This document shows, in pieces, positions 1-10,866 of a stretch of 64,000 nucleotides of DNA (within the stretch, counting starts at the first letter, position 1; the number at the start of each line of letters is the position of its first letter). The DNA is taken from positions 5,724,575 through 5,788,574 of the forward strand of contig NC_045144.1 of NCBI RefSeq assembly GCF_008831285.2. The letters run 5' to 3'. The DNA is from Nymphaea colorata. Taxonomy: Eukaryota; Streptophyta; Magnoliopsida; Nymphaeales; Nymphaeaceae. Made by a program: the position numbers and the translations under genes. The notes below the pieces were generated by a model. It was given only the letters and a program-made list of their open reading frames with translations, was not told the origin of the DNA and searched no databases.

Positions 1-650
1 AGCCTTAAGGCCTTCAGACTGAAGGAGGTTAAGATTTCAAAATACAAGGGGATGTGTGTCGTAATCATAATCAGGAAAAGGTTTGCCAAATATGCACACC
101 CCCCACAGACAGAGCAATGCAGTGGCTGCCGAAGAATAGGCAGTTTCAATATTGCTTTGCAAAATTGACTAAATTGTTGGGGACAGACATGGACCATGTT
201 TTCTATCAAAAAATATGGTTTTTGTATCTTGAAATTCATCTTATTGTCGAGTTAACAAATCTCATAGATCAATGCCATCAGTTTCTAGCTTTCATGCAAT
301 AGATCCACTCCGCAAAAACAGCACATGCTAAATTGGTACAATTAAAAGAAAAACCAGCACAAGCAAAACAATCATGTCATATTATTCAATTGATCAAAGG
401 TCTTATGGCAAGGCACTTCACGTTGACCATGTACAAAGCGTCACTTAGCCAAAAGGCCTACACGTATGATCAGAAAGAATTACCTCCTCCCTTCACCCAA
501 AAAAGACAAAAAAAGAATACATCTGACAATCCTCCAAGAAGCCAATAGACTAATATGACTGAACAAGGCGTGGAGAAGGAGACGCAAATTAAAAGAAAAA
601 AAGGGTTAGCGAAAGATTTTTTATTTGAAAAAGGAACGAGAAGAAAAAAT

Positions 651-1631
651 CTAAAACTCATAATTCATAATATCATGATCATAACCCAAGTGGGAGAGAC
701 CAAGGGTGCAGGCATCATAGAAAGGGCTCCCGATGTCGATCTGACCGTTAAGGCCTCCGGTGGTGAAGCCGAGATTGGGGTTGGCCTGTTTGGACATTGG
801 CAAACACGAGGGGATGCAATCATCAGTATTAAAATCAGAGAGATCAATGGTGTAGGCATCATCTTCTTCGCTGGAGAAGGAGCTCCCGATGTCGATCTGG
901 CTGTTAAGGCCACCGGTGGTGAAGCCATGATCGAAGTTGGCCGGTTCGAACATTGGCAAGTACAATGGGTTGCCATCATTAGCCTTAAAACCATAGCCAC
1001 TAGTACTGATAAAGGAAGAGGCCAGATGCTCGAAAGCAGGGGGAGGAGGAGGGGGAAGGGCAGTCAATCCGGCATCAAATCCAATGCGGGTGTTACTAGG
1101 CATCCTGAGCATGAGCTCCTCGTCGAGCCCCGTTAGCGTCGATTTCAACTCCTCCATGGCCGGAAGCAGGTCGTCCAGTAGGTCGCGGTCGAGGTTGTTC
1201 AGGTCTGCATCCCAGCTGTCGATCGCCTGCCCATTGCATGTCTTGTCCTGCAGACGTTTGCTCTCCTCCTCGACCTGCTGGAAGAGTCCGTCGTGCTGCT
1301 GGTTGATCTCACGCATGGTGCTGGATTGGTGGGTAGCAGGGTCCGCATCCGACGTCCGCGGGCTGGGGAGGGAAGAAGACGGAGACGATACATTGAGAAA
1401 GCGGTGGACGACCGAGTGCACGGAGGGGCTGCCGAATGAGTAGGATTTTCCGGCGGGGGAGAAGACAATCACGGCAATCTCAGCACCGCATAGGATGGAC
1501 AGCTCGCTGGCCTTCTTCATGAGGCCGTTCCGACGCTTCGAGAAGCACACGTGACGCTTGTCTTTGTCCTCAATCTTCTTTATTTCAATCTTTCGACGTC
1601 CCATTCTCCGACTCGGACCCTTATTCACCAT
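651..1631 (-). CDS. Type I (M-alpha, AGL62-like) MADS-box protein, copy A
   Basis: Predicted 326-residue nuclear transcription factor. Residues 10-79 form an SRF-type MADS domain: it opens with [10 protein letters not shown], has the [20 protein letters not shown] core, then a [16 protein letters not shown] segment typical of the type I alpha group around AGL62/AGL61. There is no K-box. The middle has an acidic and leucine-rich helix and a six-proline run. The C-terminus contains a 52-residue tandem repeat rich in D, G and S. I start at ATG 1631 rather than at the longer frame's ATG 1733, because 1733 lies inside a predicted leader intron; an ATG at 1604 is also possible. Known members of this group act in the female gametophyte and endosperm as heterodimers, and that role is only inferred here. 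Compared with copies B and C it has Met rather than Thr at position 38, which fits the hydrophobic residue usual there. Confidence 0.9.
   Translation of the reverse strand: MVNKGPSRRMGRRKIEIKKIEDKDKRHVCFSKRRNGLMKKASELSILCGAEIAVIVFSPAGKSYSFGSPSVHSVVHRFLNVSSPSSSLPSPRTSDADPATHQSSTMREINQQHDGLFQQVEEESKRLQDKTCNGQAIDSWDADLNNLDRDLLDDLLPAMEELKSTLTGLDEELMLRMPSNTRIGFDAGLTALPPPPPPAFEHLASSFISTSGYGFKANDGNPLYLPMFEPANFDHGFTTGGLNSQIDIGSSFSSEEDDAYTIDLSDFNTDDCIPSCLPMSKQANPNLGFTTGGLNGQIDIGSPFYDACTLGLSHLGYDHDIMNYEF
731..959 (-). repeat. Internal 156-bp repeat in the MADS C-terminus
   Basis: Two blocks of about 73 bp, at 731-803 and 887-959, are close copies with an exact 156-bp period (52 codons). They encode two versions of a segment with the core GFTTGGLN followed by QIDIGS. 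The same repeat is present in MADS B and C, so it predates the triplication. The frame is kept across both units. Confidence 0.85.
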
Positions 1632-1680
1632 AATGGAATGATCTGTTGATAATGAAGGACGACAAATACAACCTGTTAAT

Positions 1681-1945
1681 CTGCAGAAGTGACTAAGAAG
1701 GAGAAGAGGAAGGGACGACGGGGGGTTGATCATCGCCGCCGGCCACTCTAAGTCGGATGCAAGGAAAGCGTGGGGTCCGTCCTGAGACGACCCTGCCCTC
1801 TTTCAAAAACGAAGGGACTACTGGGAGTCGCCTTCGTCCGTGGCCGACGCAACCTACCCAGATAGAGAAAGACAGAGAGAGGGACGTCCGTGGCCGATGC
1901 AACCTACCCAGAGACAGAGAGACGGAGAAAGGGAGAGAGACGAAC
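1681..1945 (-). other. Predicted leader intron of MADS A, weak donor
   Basis: Read on the minus strand, a pyrimidine-rich tract runs into CTGCAG at 1686-1681, a good acceptor 49 bases upstream of the ATG. The matching donor position at 1945 reads CAG|GTTCGT. Copies B and C have CAG|GTGAGT at the same place, a perfect plant donor. The inferred intron is 265 bp in all three copies. Splicing in A may be weakened or use another site. This is inference from consensus only. Confidence 0.55.
1835..1934. repeat. 50-bp tandem repeat in the MADS leader
   Basis: The block beginning CGTCCGTGGCCGA at 1835 recurs at 1885, followed both times by AACCTACCCAGA and purine-rich sequence. The same pair is found upstream of MADS B and C. 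It lies inside the predicted leader intron. Confidence 0.8.
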
Positions 1946-2935
1946 CTGAGGGAGCTTGGAGACGGCCTCGAGGAAGGACGGGAAGGTGGAGAGAGCGCAG
2001 AGAAGGGAAGGAGAGAGAAGACAGCAGGGAGACTCTGCCCGTCTTCTTGAAAGAAATGGCGCGTTCGATGTTAATAGCGCCCCTTTTTGAAAAATGGCGC
2101 GCTGCCCGTTGGACGTTAACATCTGCGCTTTCAAGAAAGTTGGACTTACCTGAATTTCTTTTCACACGATTGCGGAGTTATCGTTACAGTTGAGAGCAAT
2201 CCATATACGTCAAAAGAAATGGAAGATATTTTGGTAATTATTTGAAACAAATTGTTGTGTTAATCTTTTTCGATTTTTTTGTCTTAACAAAAAGTTTTCT
2301 GTTTTTAATTAACTGAGAGTATTTTCTTCATTGGCCATGTTGGTCGATGAAAATTTCATACACCAGTATAACGTACATAAGCAGCTTCATTACTATGTTG
2401 TTTTTAACAAAATTCCAAGCATAATTTCAACACATAATATTTTAAATTTACATATACTTCATAAAGTGGGGTATGTATCAAAGTTTCCCTGTTTCACATT
2501 GTCGTTTGTGAGTGAGTTACATCATTTGCGTCGACTAAATACAAACTTACACATTAAGTATGTCTATTGGTTAATAGAGAATTTAATTTACCAATGGGGC
2601 ACAAAATGCTATGGTTCTTACATAGGACTTTTTAATAGCTATTAAAATGTTAAAAAAACCTAGACAAAGTAAAATATATTAGAAAAAAGTATTAAAATGT
2701 ACGATATATTTGTTTTTTACCATTGTTTTTCAAAATATTGTGATTTTTCCACTTTTTTAAATTTTTTCGTTTTCTTATATTATTTTCTCAAAAGAATATG
2801 TCGCATCGTGTTGGACATATGCATACAAGAACATACTATTTGGGTCAAAAAAACAATAGCAAGCGTTGTCCATTAGTTTCAAGTCTACATCAATTCACTT
2901 TAGTAAAACCCAACCAAAGACTGCTTGTCGCCATT

Positions 2936-3364
2936 ATTACTAGACCAATTTTTTTTTTTTTATGGGGTACTAATTGGGGCAGTGATCCGGGTCTTGTGGG
3001 GTGGGGTTGACACTGGACAAGTCCGCCCTCATAAATTCACTAAAAATAAAGATTTTAAAGTTGGTTCTATGTGGACATGGGCATCAAGCTGGCCCAGCCC
3101 GACCTGACCCAATAAGAGTTGGGCCCGGGTCGGCCTAATGCCCAAAAACTGAGCTTGGGCCTACCCTGCTCAGTTCGATTAAAATAAAATAATATTTTTT
3201 AGATATAAAATAAAATTTTTGAATATAAAATATATTTTAATAATAAAATATATATTATTTTTCAATAAAATAATAAAAATTTAAAAAATTGTTAGTTGGC
3301 CGAATCAAGCCCCATCGAGCAAACCCGATATATTATCAGGCCGACGCAGGCTGACCCGATATAT
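2936..3364. other. Spacer with degenerate GGCCC/GGGTCGG-rich repeat
   Basis: No gene seen. It contains a T13 run, then about 3075-3190 with repeated GGCCC, GACCTGACCC and GGGTCGG words, then AT-rich DNA. Similar word-rich sequence closes the window after 63800, so this is probably a decayed dispersed repeat. Confidence 0.5.
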
Positions 3365-3636
3365 GAAAATGAATCAAATTAATGGCTGGGTTTTCATTGG
3401 CCCACCAGCTCAAGCAGCTAATGCTACATCCCTCATACTGATCCAACATAGGTCCTGAAGGTAATTTAAATATGCTTGACTAAGAATTTAAATATAAAGA
3501 TTGGAGTCCTGGCAACCCATGTATCTGAGATAAATAGTACGAAGGATTTAACTTAAGAAAATCCTTAAGGTGTGCGTATAGTAGGAAGGATTTATAAATC
3601 TCAAGAAAATCTAAAGAAGTGTGATTACTCTTGTTG

Positions 3637-3760
3637 AATGGGCTAAGAATGGCCAAATGCCATAAAATTAACAAGGGGCTACTTTCCCTTACATCTTTAA
3701 TGGGCTAAGAATGGCCAAATGCCATAAAATTAACAAGGGGCTACTTTCCCTTACATCTTT
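3637..3760. repeat. 62-bp perfect tandem duplication
   Basis: Units at 3637-3698 and 3699-3760 are identical, beginning AATGGGCTAAGAATGGCC. X3 has a single diverged copy near 39508, so the duplication is private to X1 and recent. Confidence 0.9.
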
Positions 3761-5819
3761 AATGCAGATAAAGTTATGAGAATATATTGTGGTTATTTGT
3801 AAATGAATAAATATATCAAAAGTGAAGGAGATGAAGGCTCTAGGTATTGTTGGGTAAGCAAAAAGACTATTTCATCTTATCACCCAACAAGACAACCATA
3901 GAACGATGAGTCCCCACTGTTTTTGGTGTTGTGGATGAAACCCCTGCTATGCTTTAATTTAGATATATTACCTTCCCCACCCCCCTCCACATCCCCACAG
4001 GAAATTGTTTTCATGGGAATTCAAACTGGCTATATATTAGCTCCTGCTCCGTCCAGAGCACCAACCCCTTCAAGGTTCACATCTCTAGGTATTGGTTGTA
4101 AAGAGTTTTGATTGTTCATATTATGTCTTGTCTTACTTTCATTAGCTGAAATTAGTGTTTGAATCTACTTAAATTGTTGAACTATCATTTGCTGCCTTAG
4201 CTAAAACTTCTCCCATGGCCAACAGTGAGGACATATGGACCTTGCGCAAACATTCTCTCGTCTATTTCAAACTATTATACTAAGAGGTCATTTAGCACCT
4301 TGTTACATCAATAACTAGCCAGGAGATCCTTCTAATCTGACCATGTATCTCAGTTACCACCACAACCATAGAACGATGAGTCCAACTGACTGTCAGCATG
4401 AGAGTAAGTCAGGTCCTTGCCCCATAACCTACCAAGAGAACTACATGAAGCTCCACCGAGTGGTACGGCGCCTATGTACCTAATTTCATTTATTTCAGTC
4501 TTTGATCCCTTACTTTCTAAACAATAGTTATGTTGGTCTCCTCTATTTCCAATCCAATGAAATGCATTCTCGTGATTCATCATTCATCAATGTATAATCA
4601 TGATATTCTTGGGACACTATGGATAATATTTTTTAATCTTTGTGGGTTAGAAACTTTTAAGAAATTTATCTTTTTAGTTGGTTTTGCTTTGACATGTTTA
4701 TAGTGCATGCAGGGTTTTGGATTCTATTTTAACGTATTTATGACATATAAAAGGTACAAGTGAATCAATCAAAATCAAAATCCATTTTGAAGAATGGTTC
4801 ACAAGTGCAAAATGACTTGCCTCCAAGGGCATTGCTCAAACAGGCAGGCTTGGAGCATGTTATGTGGTGCGTCTTCAATTCGATGGGTCCTACATGCAAG
4901 TTGAAGCACGTGACAATTTTGTCACTTAGTATCGATGTAGTTCTAAACACTGGGACCAAGGGGAAGGAGGTAGGCTTCGGTTGTCGCCTGGGTAGTAAGA
5001 TTAATCCTTCGGTTCACCAAGAAAGGAGAATGACCTTGATGAACTCACAAATACTCTTCCATCGTTTTGTGATGAAATAAATTATGAAAATTCTCTCGTG
5101 CATCATTGTACATGACGTGTTGCATGACATTTGCAGACGTAGTAGTTTTACCTTCCTCATTTTCCCTATCTTATGTTGTTTTTTCAAGTAACATGCACAA
5201 CCCTCTACTATAATGAAAAGGAAATATCATTAAAACATTGGACTCAATTGCCCTTGGTAAATGTGCTAGAAACCATCATTAAACTATAATTTAGTGAAAT
5301 CAAGGTGTTATAGCCTTTTCCAACTACCCTCGGAGAAATGACTCCTGAAATCTTGTCCAAGGAAAACTTGTAGTTTCTCAATGTCTCCTTTGCTTTAGTG
5401 AGCAGAGAAAAACTTGTAGTTTTTCAATTTCTCAATCTTTTTTTACTTGGATAAGCAAGAGTATTTCATCCTACTACTTTTCTCTATCTTTCATTTTCTT
5501 GACTAAGAAGGAATATTTCATCTTACTATCTATGAAGAGAGCTGAATCCCCCATCTAACCCCTCATCTTCTTGAGATATAGGGTCTGCTTTTAGTGTCTC
5601 AAAGTGCCTCCCTAACATGCTTTAACTTGTTCATCAATGACTCTTTTTTTAACATAAAGAGTTGATGATACTTGGGAGATTCAAAATGGAGAGTGGCTGC
5701 CTACCAGCCTCCATCCCATCCATTATACCAACTTTTCAAACTTATTAAAAAGTCATCCTTTCTTAACAACATTTAAAAAAAAAAATTGAAAACACCTGGA
5801 AATCCATGCTAAAGCATTG

Positions 5820-7000
5820 GTCTGGCATAAAGGATCAAGTTTAGTGGATCCCTCTTATGTGAACATGAACCTTCACCAAATGATCGCAAGCTATAGATCA
5901 GCGGATTGAGATGATGCAATTATTAGATTGGTTGATGACAAACTTCAACACTCATCTGGTGGGATTCTTTGAAAGAAGAACGTCTCTCATGGCATGGCAG
6001 GGAAGAATCATTAGGCGATGATGCGTCCTCCATCACAAGGCCAAAATTGGCGTGAATGGATATGGAGCAGCCCAGCTCCCTATTCAAGATCGACTAAAGA
6101 AAGTGGGTTTTCAACTTCCTAGTAGGTGCCCCCTAATAGAGAGCATATTCTTCACCTCTTCTATCTGTGCAAATTTCCTTATAACGCGTGCAGTAGGGTG
6201 GTGGGGAAATTTAACAGGAAGAGGCTTCCTCATGCTAATGTCAGTCAAGAATTCAAAAAGTGGTTTCCTACATCCTTCAAGAATGAGCATGTTCCCTATG
6301 ATGCAATTATTTTTTTAAAGAATGTGGATATTCATAATGATAAGATTTTTACTAACAAGAGTTTCACATCCTCGGTCTGCGCTGCTTGTACTGAAGCTAT
6401 TCTCTCCATTTTTTTTTTGGAAAGCTCAAACCAAGGAAGTGGAGTTATGGATAAAGCATGGGATCATCACCTTCCCATCGTTCCCAGCGTTCTCCCGAGG
6501 TCCCATCATTTATATGCTCAACGTTACCTTTGGGGAACGGGTGGTAGTTGGTGTCATGCACAACTGTGCCGGGCAATACAGAGATCGAGTCGAGCTGTAC
6601 AAAAATGAGGAAGACCACCAAATGCCTGAATTGACGATCCTAGGAGAGCTGCTTCAAACCTTTTCTGCTGATTTCATGGAGTTTGCTGTTATAAGCAACG
6701 CCAAAAGAATCTTCTCAAGCAAGCCATAGAAGGTAGAAGCAATTTCTTACGCCAGTTCCCAATGTTGTGCTCAAGGATTTATAATGCTACCATGTTGGAT
6801 GAGGATCTCCTTTCTCACAAAGTTGACAAAATTTTATTCCGATGTAAGGAGCTGTAATTTCTGCTCAGTATTTTCTGTTCCGCATAGTGTCATGCATGTT
6901 TTTGGTTGGCACCTCCTGTTTTCGTTGTGCCAAAGTCCAACTGAGCTATTTTGAATCTTTTTGTGAGAATTTTGTACAGCTCCGCTTTCAATAAGGGTTG
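5820..7000 (+). mobile_element. L1-type LINE, degenerate 3' fragment (X1)
   Basis: Broken frames match the C-terminal end of a plant L1-type non-LTR retrotransposon. A segment beginning AAQLPIQDRLKKVGFQLPSR corresponds to the start of the zf-RVT domain, but the second Cys-His half is disrupted (compare X2). It is followed by a tail like that after zf-RVT in plant LINEs. The 3' end carries the TTGTACAGCTCCGCTTTCAATAAG type tail. Frameshifts and stops make it inactive. The reverse transcriptase and endonuclease parts are not recognisable. The frame starting near 6516 (MLNVTFGE) recurs in all three X blocks but I do not recognise it. Confidence 0.65.
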
Positions 7001-7954
7001 GAAGGCCTAACCGTCCAGAAGCCTTGCATTGGAAAATGCCCGGCTGCATTAGTTTGCAGTCTGCATCTGAGAGTGTACCGGCAGTGCTCGTGTCCTCTAA
7101 ACAGAAAATTAAACACTTGACTATAAGAGTCTACAACGTGTAACCATAACCACAAGCTGAAACAACTGAATAGATGGAAGATTTCATTCACTCATTTCCG
7201 CATTTTCATAAGCACCTGGAGAATGATACATGAACGCTCCTTTGTTTGGTAAGCAGCTTTGAAGACACTTGACACAAGAAATTGACAATTTTTTAATGAA
7301 TGCAAGCAGTAGGTGCTGCGCTCATTAGCAGCCACACTACTTCTTATAACGTGGCTCGAACTCATCTAAACGCTACAAAAATTGCCCGAAACCGTTAAGC
7401 ACCCAGTCGATCTAATCCCCACTTTCACATGCTCTGATAAGCTGGCAAGATTACGGAAAGGCTGGGAGAACAAAAAAGGCAAGAGACAAAAGCTCTGTGG
7501 ATGAATGGATGGCCACTCTCTCTGCAAAAAAGAGGCATCGTCCATGACTTCCCTTTCCAAGAGGAGGGCCGCTTCCATTGGTGGCATTACAGCAGATCAT
7601 AGCACCGAATATGCAAGCTGTGGCTATAAAGGGCTTCTTCTTCCCTACCCTCGAGCATATTTCAATATGAGAGGATCCCCGGCTCCTTACTCCTCTTTCA
7701 CCGGCAAAAGTTAGGCCTCCGTGTAGTCGTTCTTTCATATCAGCTTCGTGTTTTAGTTGATCGAGGGTGGCCCCGCAGCCTTGGGCACACAGGGGAGGCT
7801 TTCCTCTAAATATCCTCATGACTGAACACTTTGCTGCTCCAAACAATGAAAATATCATTCGTCCAGATCCTTTCTTCCAGCTTTTTTACATGCCATCAGA
7901 AGCAAATTCACAATCAATAAAAACGTTTGGCTACCACAAACATCAGAAGCACAT

Positions 7955-8318
7955 TCGTCAACTTCTTGCACACAGGAACGCCGGTGGACCCATGCCTCCA
8001 TGCTCAGCCACCAGCTCTAGCAGCCATCATTGAGGAGCCCATTGCTGCAGCTGCACCCTACGATGCGCAAGTGGAGATGGCCGTTTCTGCTTCTTCTTGC
8101 TAGTCTTCTTCACCTTCTTCTTCTGTTGGCCCTGCTTCACGTTCTTCTTCTGCTGCTGCTTCGCGTTCATCTGATGCTGCTGCTGCTGCTGCTTGAGCAA
8201 GGCAACAGCAGCGTCAAGCAAGGACGTAGTCACGTAGAGGTTGTGAAGCTCAGATGCAAAAGGAGGTAGGATGCTATCCGTGCCATGAACGTCAATGGCT
8301 TCTGTGCAAAGCTTGTGG
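7955..8318 (-). pseudogene. Broken inverted copy of the B3-domain gene 5' end
   Basis: This is an inverted copy of about 11685-12035, covering the promoter edge and the first ~105 codons of the intact B3 gene. Read on the minus strand, the start ATG near 8289 is kept, but a one-base loss a few codons later shifts the frame. Further on an in-frame TGA follows the QLQQWAPQ segment. The copy stops at the X1 edge near 7955, so the B3 domain itself is missing. It has a longer (CAG)n stretch (8176-8193) than the intact gene, giving QQQQQ where the intact gene has an interrupted QRQQ. Confidence 0.85.
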
Positions 8319-9284
8319 ATTTATGATTTTTAAACAGAGGATCAGAGTTCAGTTATCTGAGCTGTGTTTAAAAATCACAACTCTGATCTTCTGTCTAAAA
8401 ACCAAAATATAGATCAATTCAAGTTTTTGCTGAAAATTTGTAGATTTGTGATTGGTGTGGTCAGTGGTGATGCTTTTTCTAAGTGCTTTTTCGTGGGAAG
8501 AAGGGAAATGACAACTGCGACTGGTGTCGTTATCTGAGCTGCATTCCAACATCAAGTTGGGACTTGGGATTGTGGAAGTTGAGAACATTTGAAGATGTAT
8601 TACGTTTGGGGAAATGTTCAGTTATGCGGTTTCTTCCTTCCCAGAAAATCTCTGTCGTGATGAAACTGTGGGGATTCTTTATGGACTGTTGTGATCAGCT
8701 TGGTTTGCCTTGTATAGAAAGGAACATAGTGTAAGATGCTTTTCTATTCTCCTGTTAATATGTGCTAGAAAGACAATTTTGTAAAGACAATGGCTTCTGT
8801 GCAAAGCTTGTGGATTTATGATTTTTAAACAGAGGTTCAAAGTTCAGTTATCTGAGCTGTGTTTAAAAATCACAACTCTGATCTTCTGTCTAAAAACCAA
8901 AATATAGATCAATTCAAGTTTTTGCTGAAAATTTGTAGATTTGTGATTGGTGTGGTCAGTGGTGATGCTTTTTCTAAGTGCTTTTTCGTGGGAAGAAGGG
9001 AAATGACAACTGCGACTGGTGTCGTTATCTGAGCTGCATTCCAACATCAAGTTGGGACTTGGGATTGTGGAAGTTGAGAACATTTGAAGATGTATTACGT
9101 TTGGGGAAATGTTCAGTTATGCGGTTTCTTCCTTCCCAGAAAATCTCTGTCGTGATGAAACCGTGGGGATTCCTTATGGACTGTTGTGATCGGCTTGGTT
9201 TGCCTTGTATAGAAAGGAACATAGTGTAAGATGCTTTTCTATTCTCCTGTTAATATGTGCTAGAAAGACAATCTTGTAAAGACT
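8295..9284. repeat. 495-bp tandem duplication
   Basis: Units 8295-8789 and 8790-9284 are nearly identical, with a constant 495-bp offset. Each begins with the AATGGCTTCTGTGCAAAGC end of the B3 gene copy and ends in kinase intron sequence (TGTGCTAGAAAGACAAT). The duplication therefore arose after the B3 and kinase fragments had been joined. The 83-residue frame inside each unit (8483-8734 and 8978-9229) matches no family I know. Confidence 0.95.
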
Positions 9285-10440
9285 TTAATAAAATTTTTTG
9301 CCTTGATTCTTTTATGTTGAATGCTTGCTTAGCTGCATCTTTTTTTATAAGTTTGCATCACATGCTTATAACTGAAGTAACTCTTCCATAGAATGACTTA
9401 GATAATTGCATTCCTTTGGTCTTTGATTACTGGATCATGATTTTATCTGTGATATCCACAGCTGCATTTTTGTGCTAATTTAAAGATTGTTTTTATCTTT
9501 TTTTTTGGGGGGGAATTTAAGCAATACTTCAGGACAAAACCTTATGCATGTGACCCATCCAGCTTGCCTTTGTACACACCAAATAAAGAGATTGATGATA
9601 AAGTTCGGGAAGATGATGCACGGATGTGAAAACCATTTACACATTTTATCTTTTTCATGTACATTTTCGGGGTTGTGATTAGTAACTTTTAACCTTATTA
9701 GACATATTCTCAAGTGACAATTTTGTTGAACAATTCCTTTTCTTTCAAAGAATTTCTACTGAAAAATAGCAGAAAGGTCAATATTGATAAGGGAAATGTC
9801 TATTCTAGCATCAATCTGTTAAAGTCAATAATTGATCTCCCTGAAGAGGTTTGTCACGGGAAGAATGATTCCCAAGAAGATACTCTCTTTTCAAGCCCTT
9901 TCCCTGTTTCTGGATCTACTGGATTTGCATGGGCAAAGAGAAGAAAAGAAGACACTGCTGCTCCACTGAGATCACATAGGATATCAAAAACTAGGGCACT
10001 CACATCTCTTTCTTCAGATTCATCCCCTGCCCTGAAACGCATAGACTCCTTGGGACTGAAAGTCCAAGGTAATGGAAATACAAAGGAACATAGTGTAGGT
10101 AAGTAGGGAATCATGCAAAGAAGAGGGAACTTTGGTCTTATTGATTCATTTGATGCTTCTGAAGCATACCACTCTCAGAATTTTTCTTCTACTCTTAGCC
10201 AGAAAGAGCAAATGGCATGTAAGCCGCATATCTTGGAAAGGATCTCCATCTTATCTATTTAACAATCACAGTCAACTTTTAGTTTTCATTTCTAATTTTA
10301 CTTGTTTATGGTTGCTAAACAGAATTATCATGGTTTCCAAGATGAAGACAACAAAGTTGATTTCTCAGGGCCTATACTTTCTCATTCCTCTCAGGGCAGA
10401 AACCTGCAATCAAATTGCAAGGCATTCAATTCTAAACTAG
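9252..10440 (+). pseudogene. Pseudogene of the 3' half of the IBS1-like kinase gene
   Basis: This is an inverted copy of about 47435-45400, which lies in the intact kinase gene on the minus strand. It keeps exon 5 (near 9530-9630, with KPYACDPSSLP then NKEIDDKVREDDAR), most of exon 7 (9765-10240) and the first part of exon 8 (from 10322). Exon 6 is missing: the DNA jumps from CTACTGAAAA of intron 5 to ATAGCAGAAAGG of exon 7 near 9765. In exon 7 an early TAG appears at about 10104, where the intact gene has CAG. The exon 8 part that encodes the conserved end (FLEKHERHIRQAVRRSWFQR) is deleted near 10390. Exons 1-4, including the whole catalytic core, are absent. It cannot encode a kinase. Confidence 0.92.
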
Positions 10441-10529
10441 CAGAAGAATATAAGTTTGTATTCTATCAACTGATAAATTAAAAAGTTCTAATACTTTATC
10501 ACAACACACACACACAAAAGATTGCTACA

Positions 10530-10866
10530 TATTCACTAAGGGTGTGTTTGGTAACCTTGGATCTAAGGTCTGGGGTTTTCAGATCTGTGGGTCAAATTTT
10601 GACCATGTTTGTTAACATTTAAATCTACCCTCGGATCTCTCTCTCTTTCATTCTTAGTGGAGTCCTCGACTGCCATGTTCCAGGTTTATTCTGTCTCACT
10701 GTCTTGGACTAATATGGTCAAGGGTATTACCGGGCTTTTTTACTGGAGAAGAAGCAACCATGGCTTTCTTTCTCTCTCAACCTACGGCCAGATACGAGGG
10801 CTTCAAAGCCCTCTATTCAGGCTGGAGAGGTCTTAAGCCCTCTTCTTTCTAGCAGGAAAGAGTATG
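10530..10866. repeat. Copied kinase 3' flank with GTGTTTGGTA-type element
   Basis: This stretch continues the inverted copy past the pseudogene and matches 45320-44943. It opens with CTAAGGGTGTGTTTGGTAAC, a motif common at the ends of small plant transposons, and has repeated GATCTAAG words. I could not define terminal repeats or target duplications. The match ends inside a (GA)n run at 10872-10900, the partner of the (CT)n run at 44920-44942. Confidence 0.6.

Larger units (their letters stand above)
1..2935. repeat. Duplicon A, right part
   Basis: The first base already lies inside a segment that recurs at about 23702-26690 (copy B) and 35286-38183 (copy C). Offsets are constant over the MADS gene (about +23701 and +35285), so the blocks are collinear. 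The left part of the unit, which in B and C holds an RPN12 pseudogene, must lie outside the window. Positions 1-650 hold no gene on either strand, only sequence shared with B and C. Similarity fades near 2935, after an AT-rich stretch. Confidence 0.9.
3365..7950. repeat. Repeat block X1 (LINE-bearing duplicon)
   Basis: This is the longest of three related blocks, with X2 at 15268-18652 and X3 at 38978-43015. The start (AATGAATCAAATTAATGGCT) aligns with X3 near 38980, and the end (AATAAAAACG then TGGCT) aligns near 43000. Similarity runs about 950 bp past the LINE 3' end, so the blocks were copied as larger segments and are not just independent LINE insertions. Apart from the LINE part, no gene could be recognised. 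A TATAAAG box at 7626, in a context shared with X3, has no clear gene behind it. Confidence 0.75.

Noticed and set aside
555-1136. 193-residue frame on the plus strand opposite MADS A
   Set aside because: It is antisense to the MADS C-terminus, and the equivalent frames in copies B and C are broken. The MADS frame explains the conservation.
1632-1733. 34-residue N-terminal extension of the MADS A protein
   Set aside because: It overlaps a pyrimidine-rich tract and a good splice acceptor at 1681, and the MADS family normally starts at or just before the domain.
1840-2193. 117-residue plus-strand frame upstream of the MADS genes, present in all three copies
   Set aside because: It consists of Arg/Glu-rich translation of GA repeats and the 50-bp tandem repeat. 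Conservation follows from recent duplication.
7451-7858. 135-residue minus-strand frame in X1
   Set aside because: The equivalent regions of X2 and X3 have stops and frameshifts in this frame.
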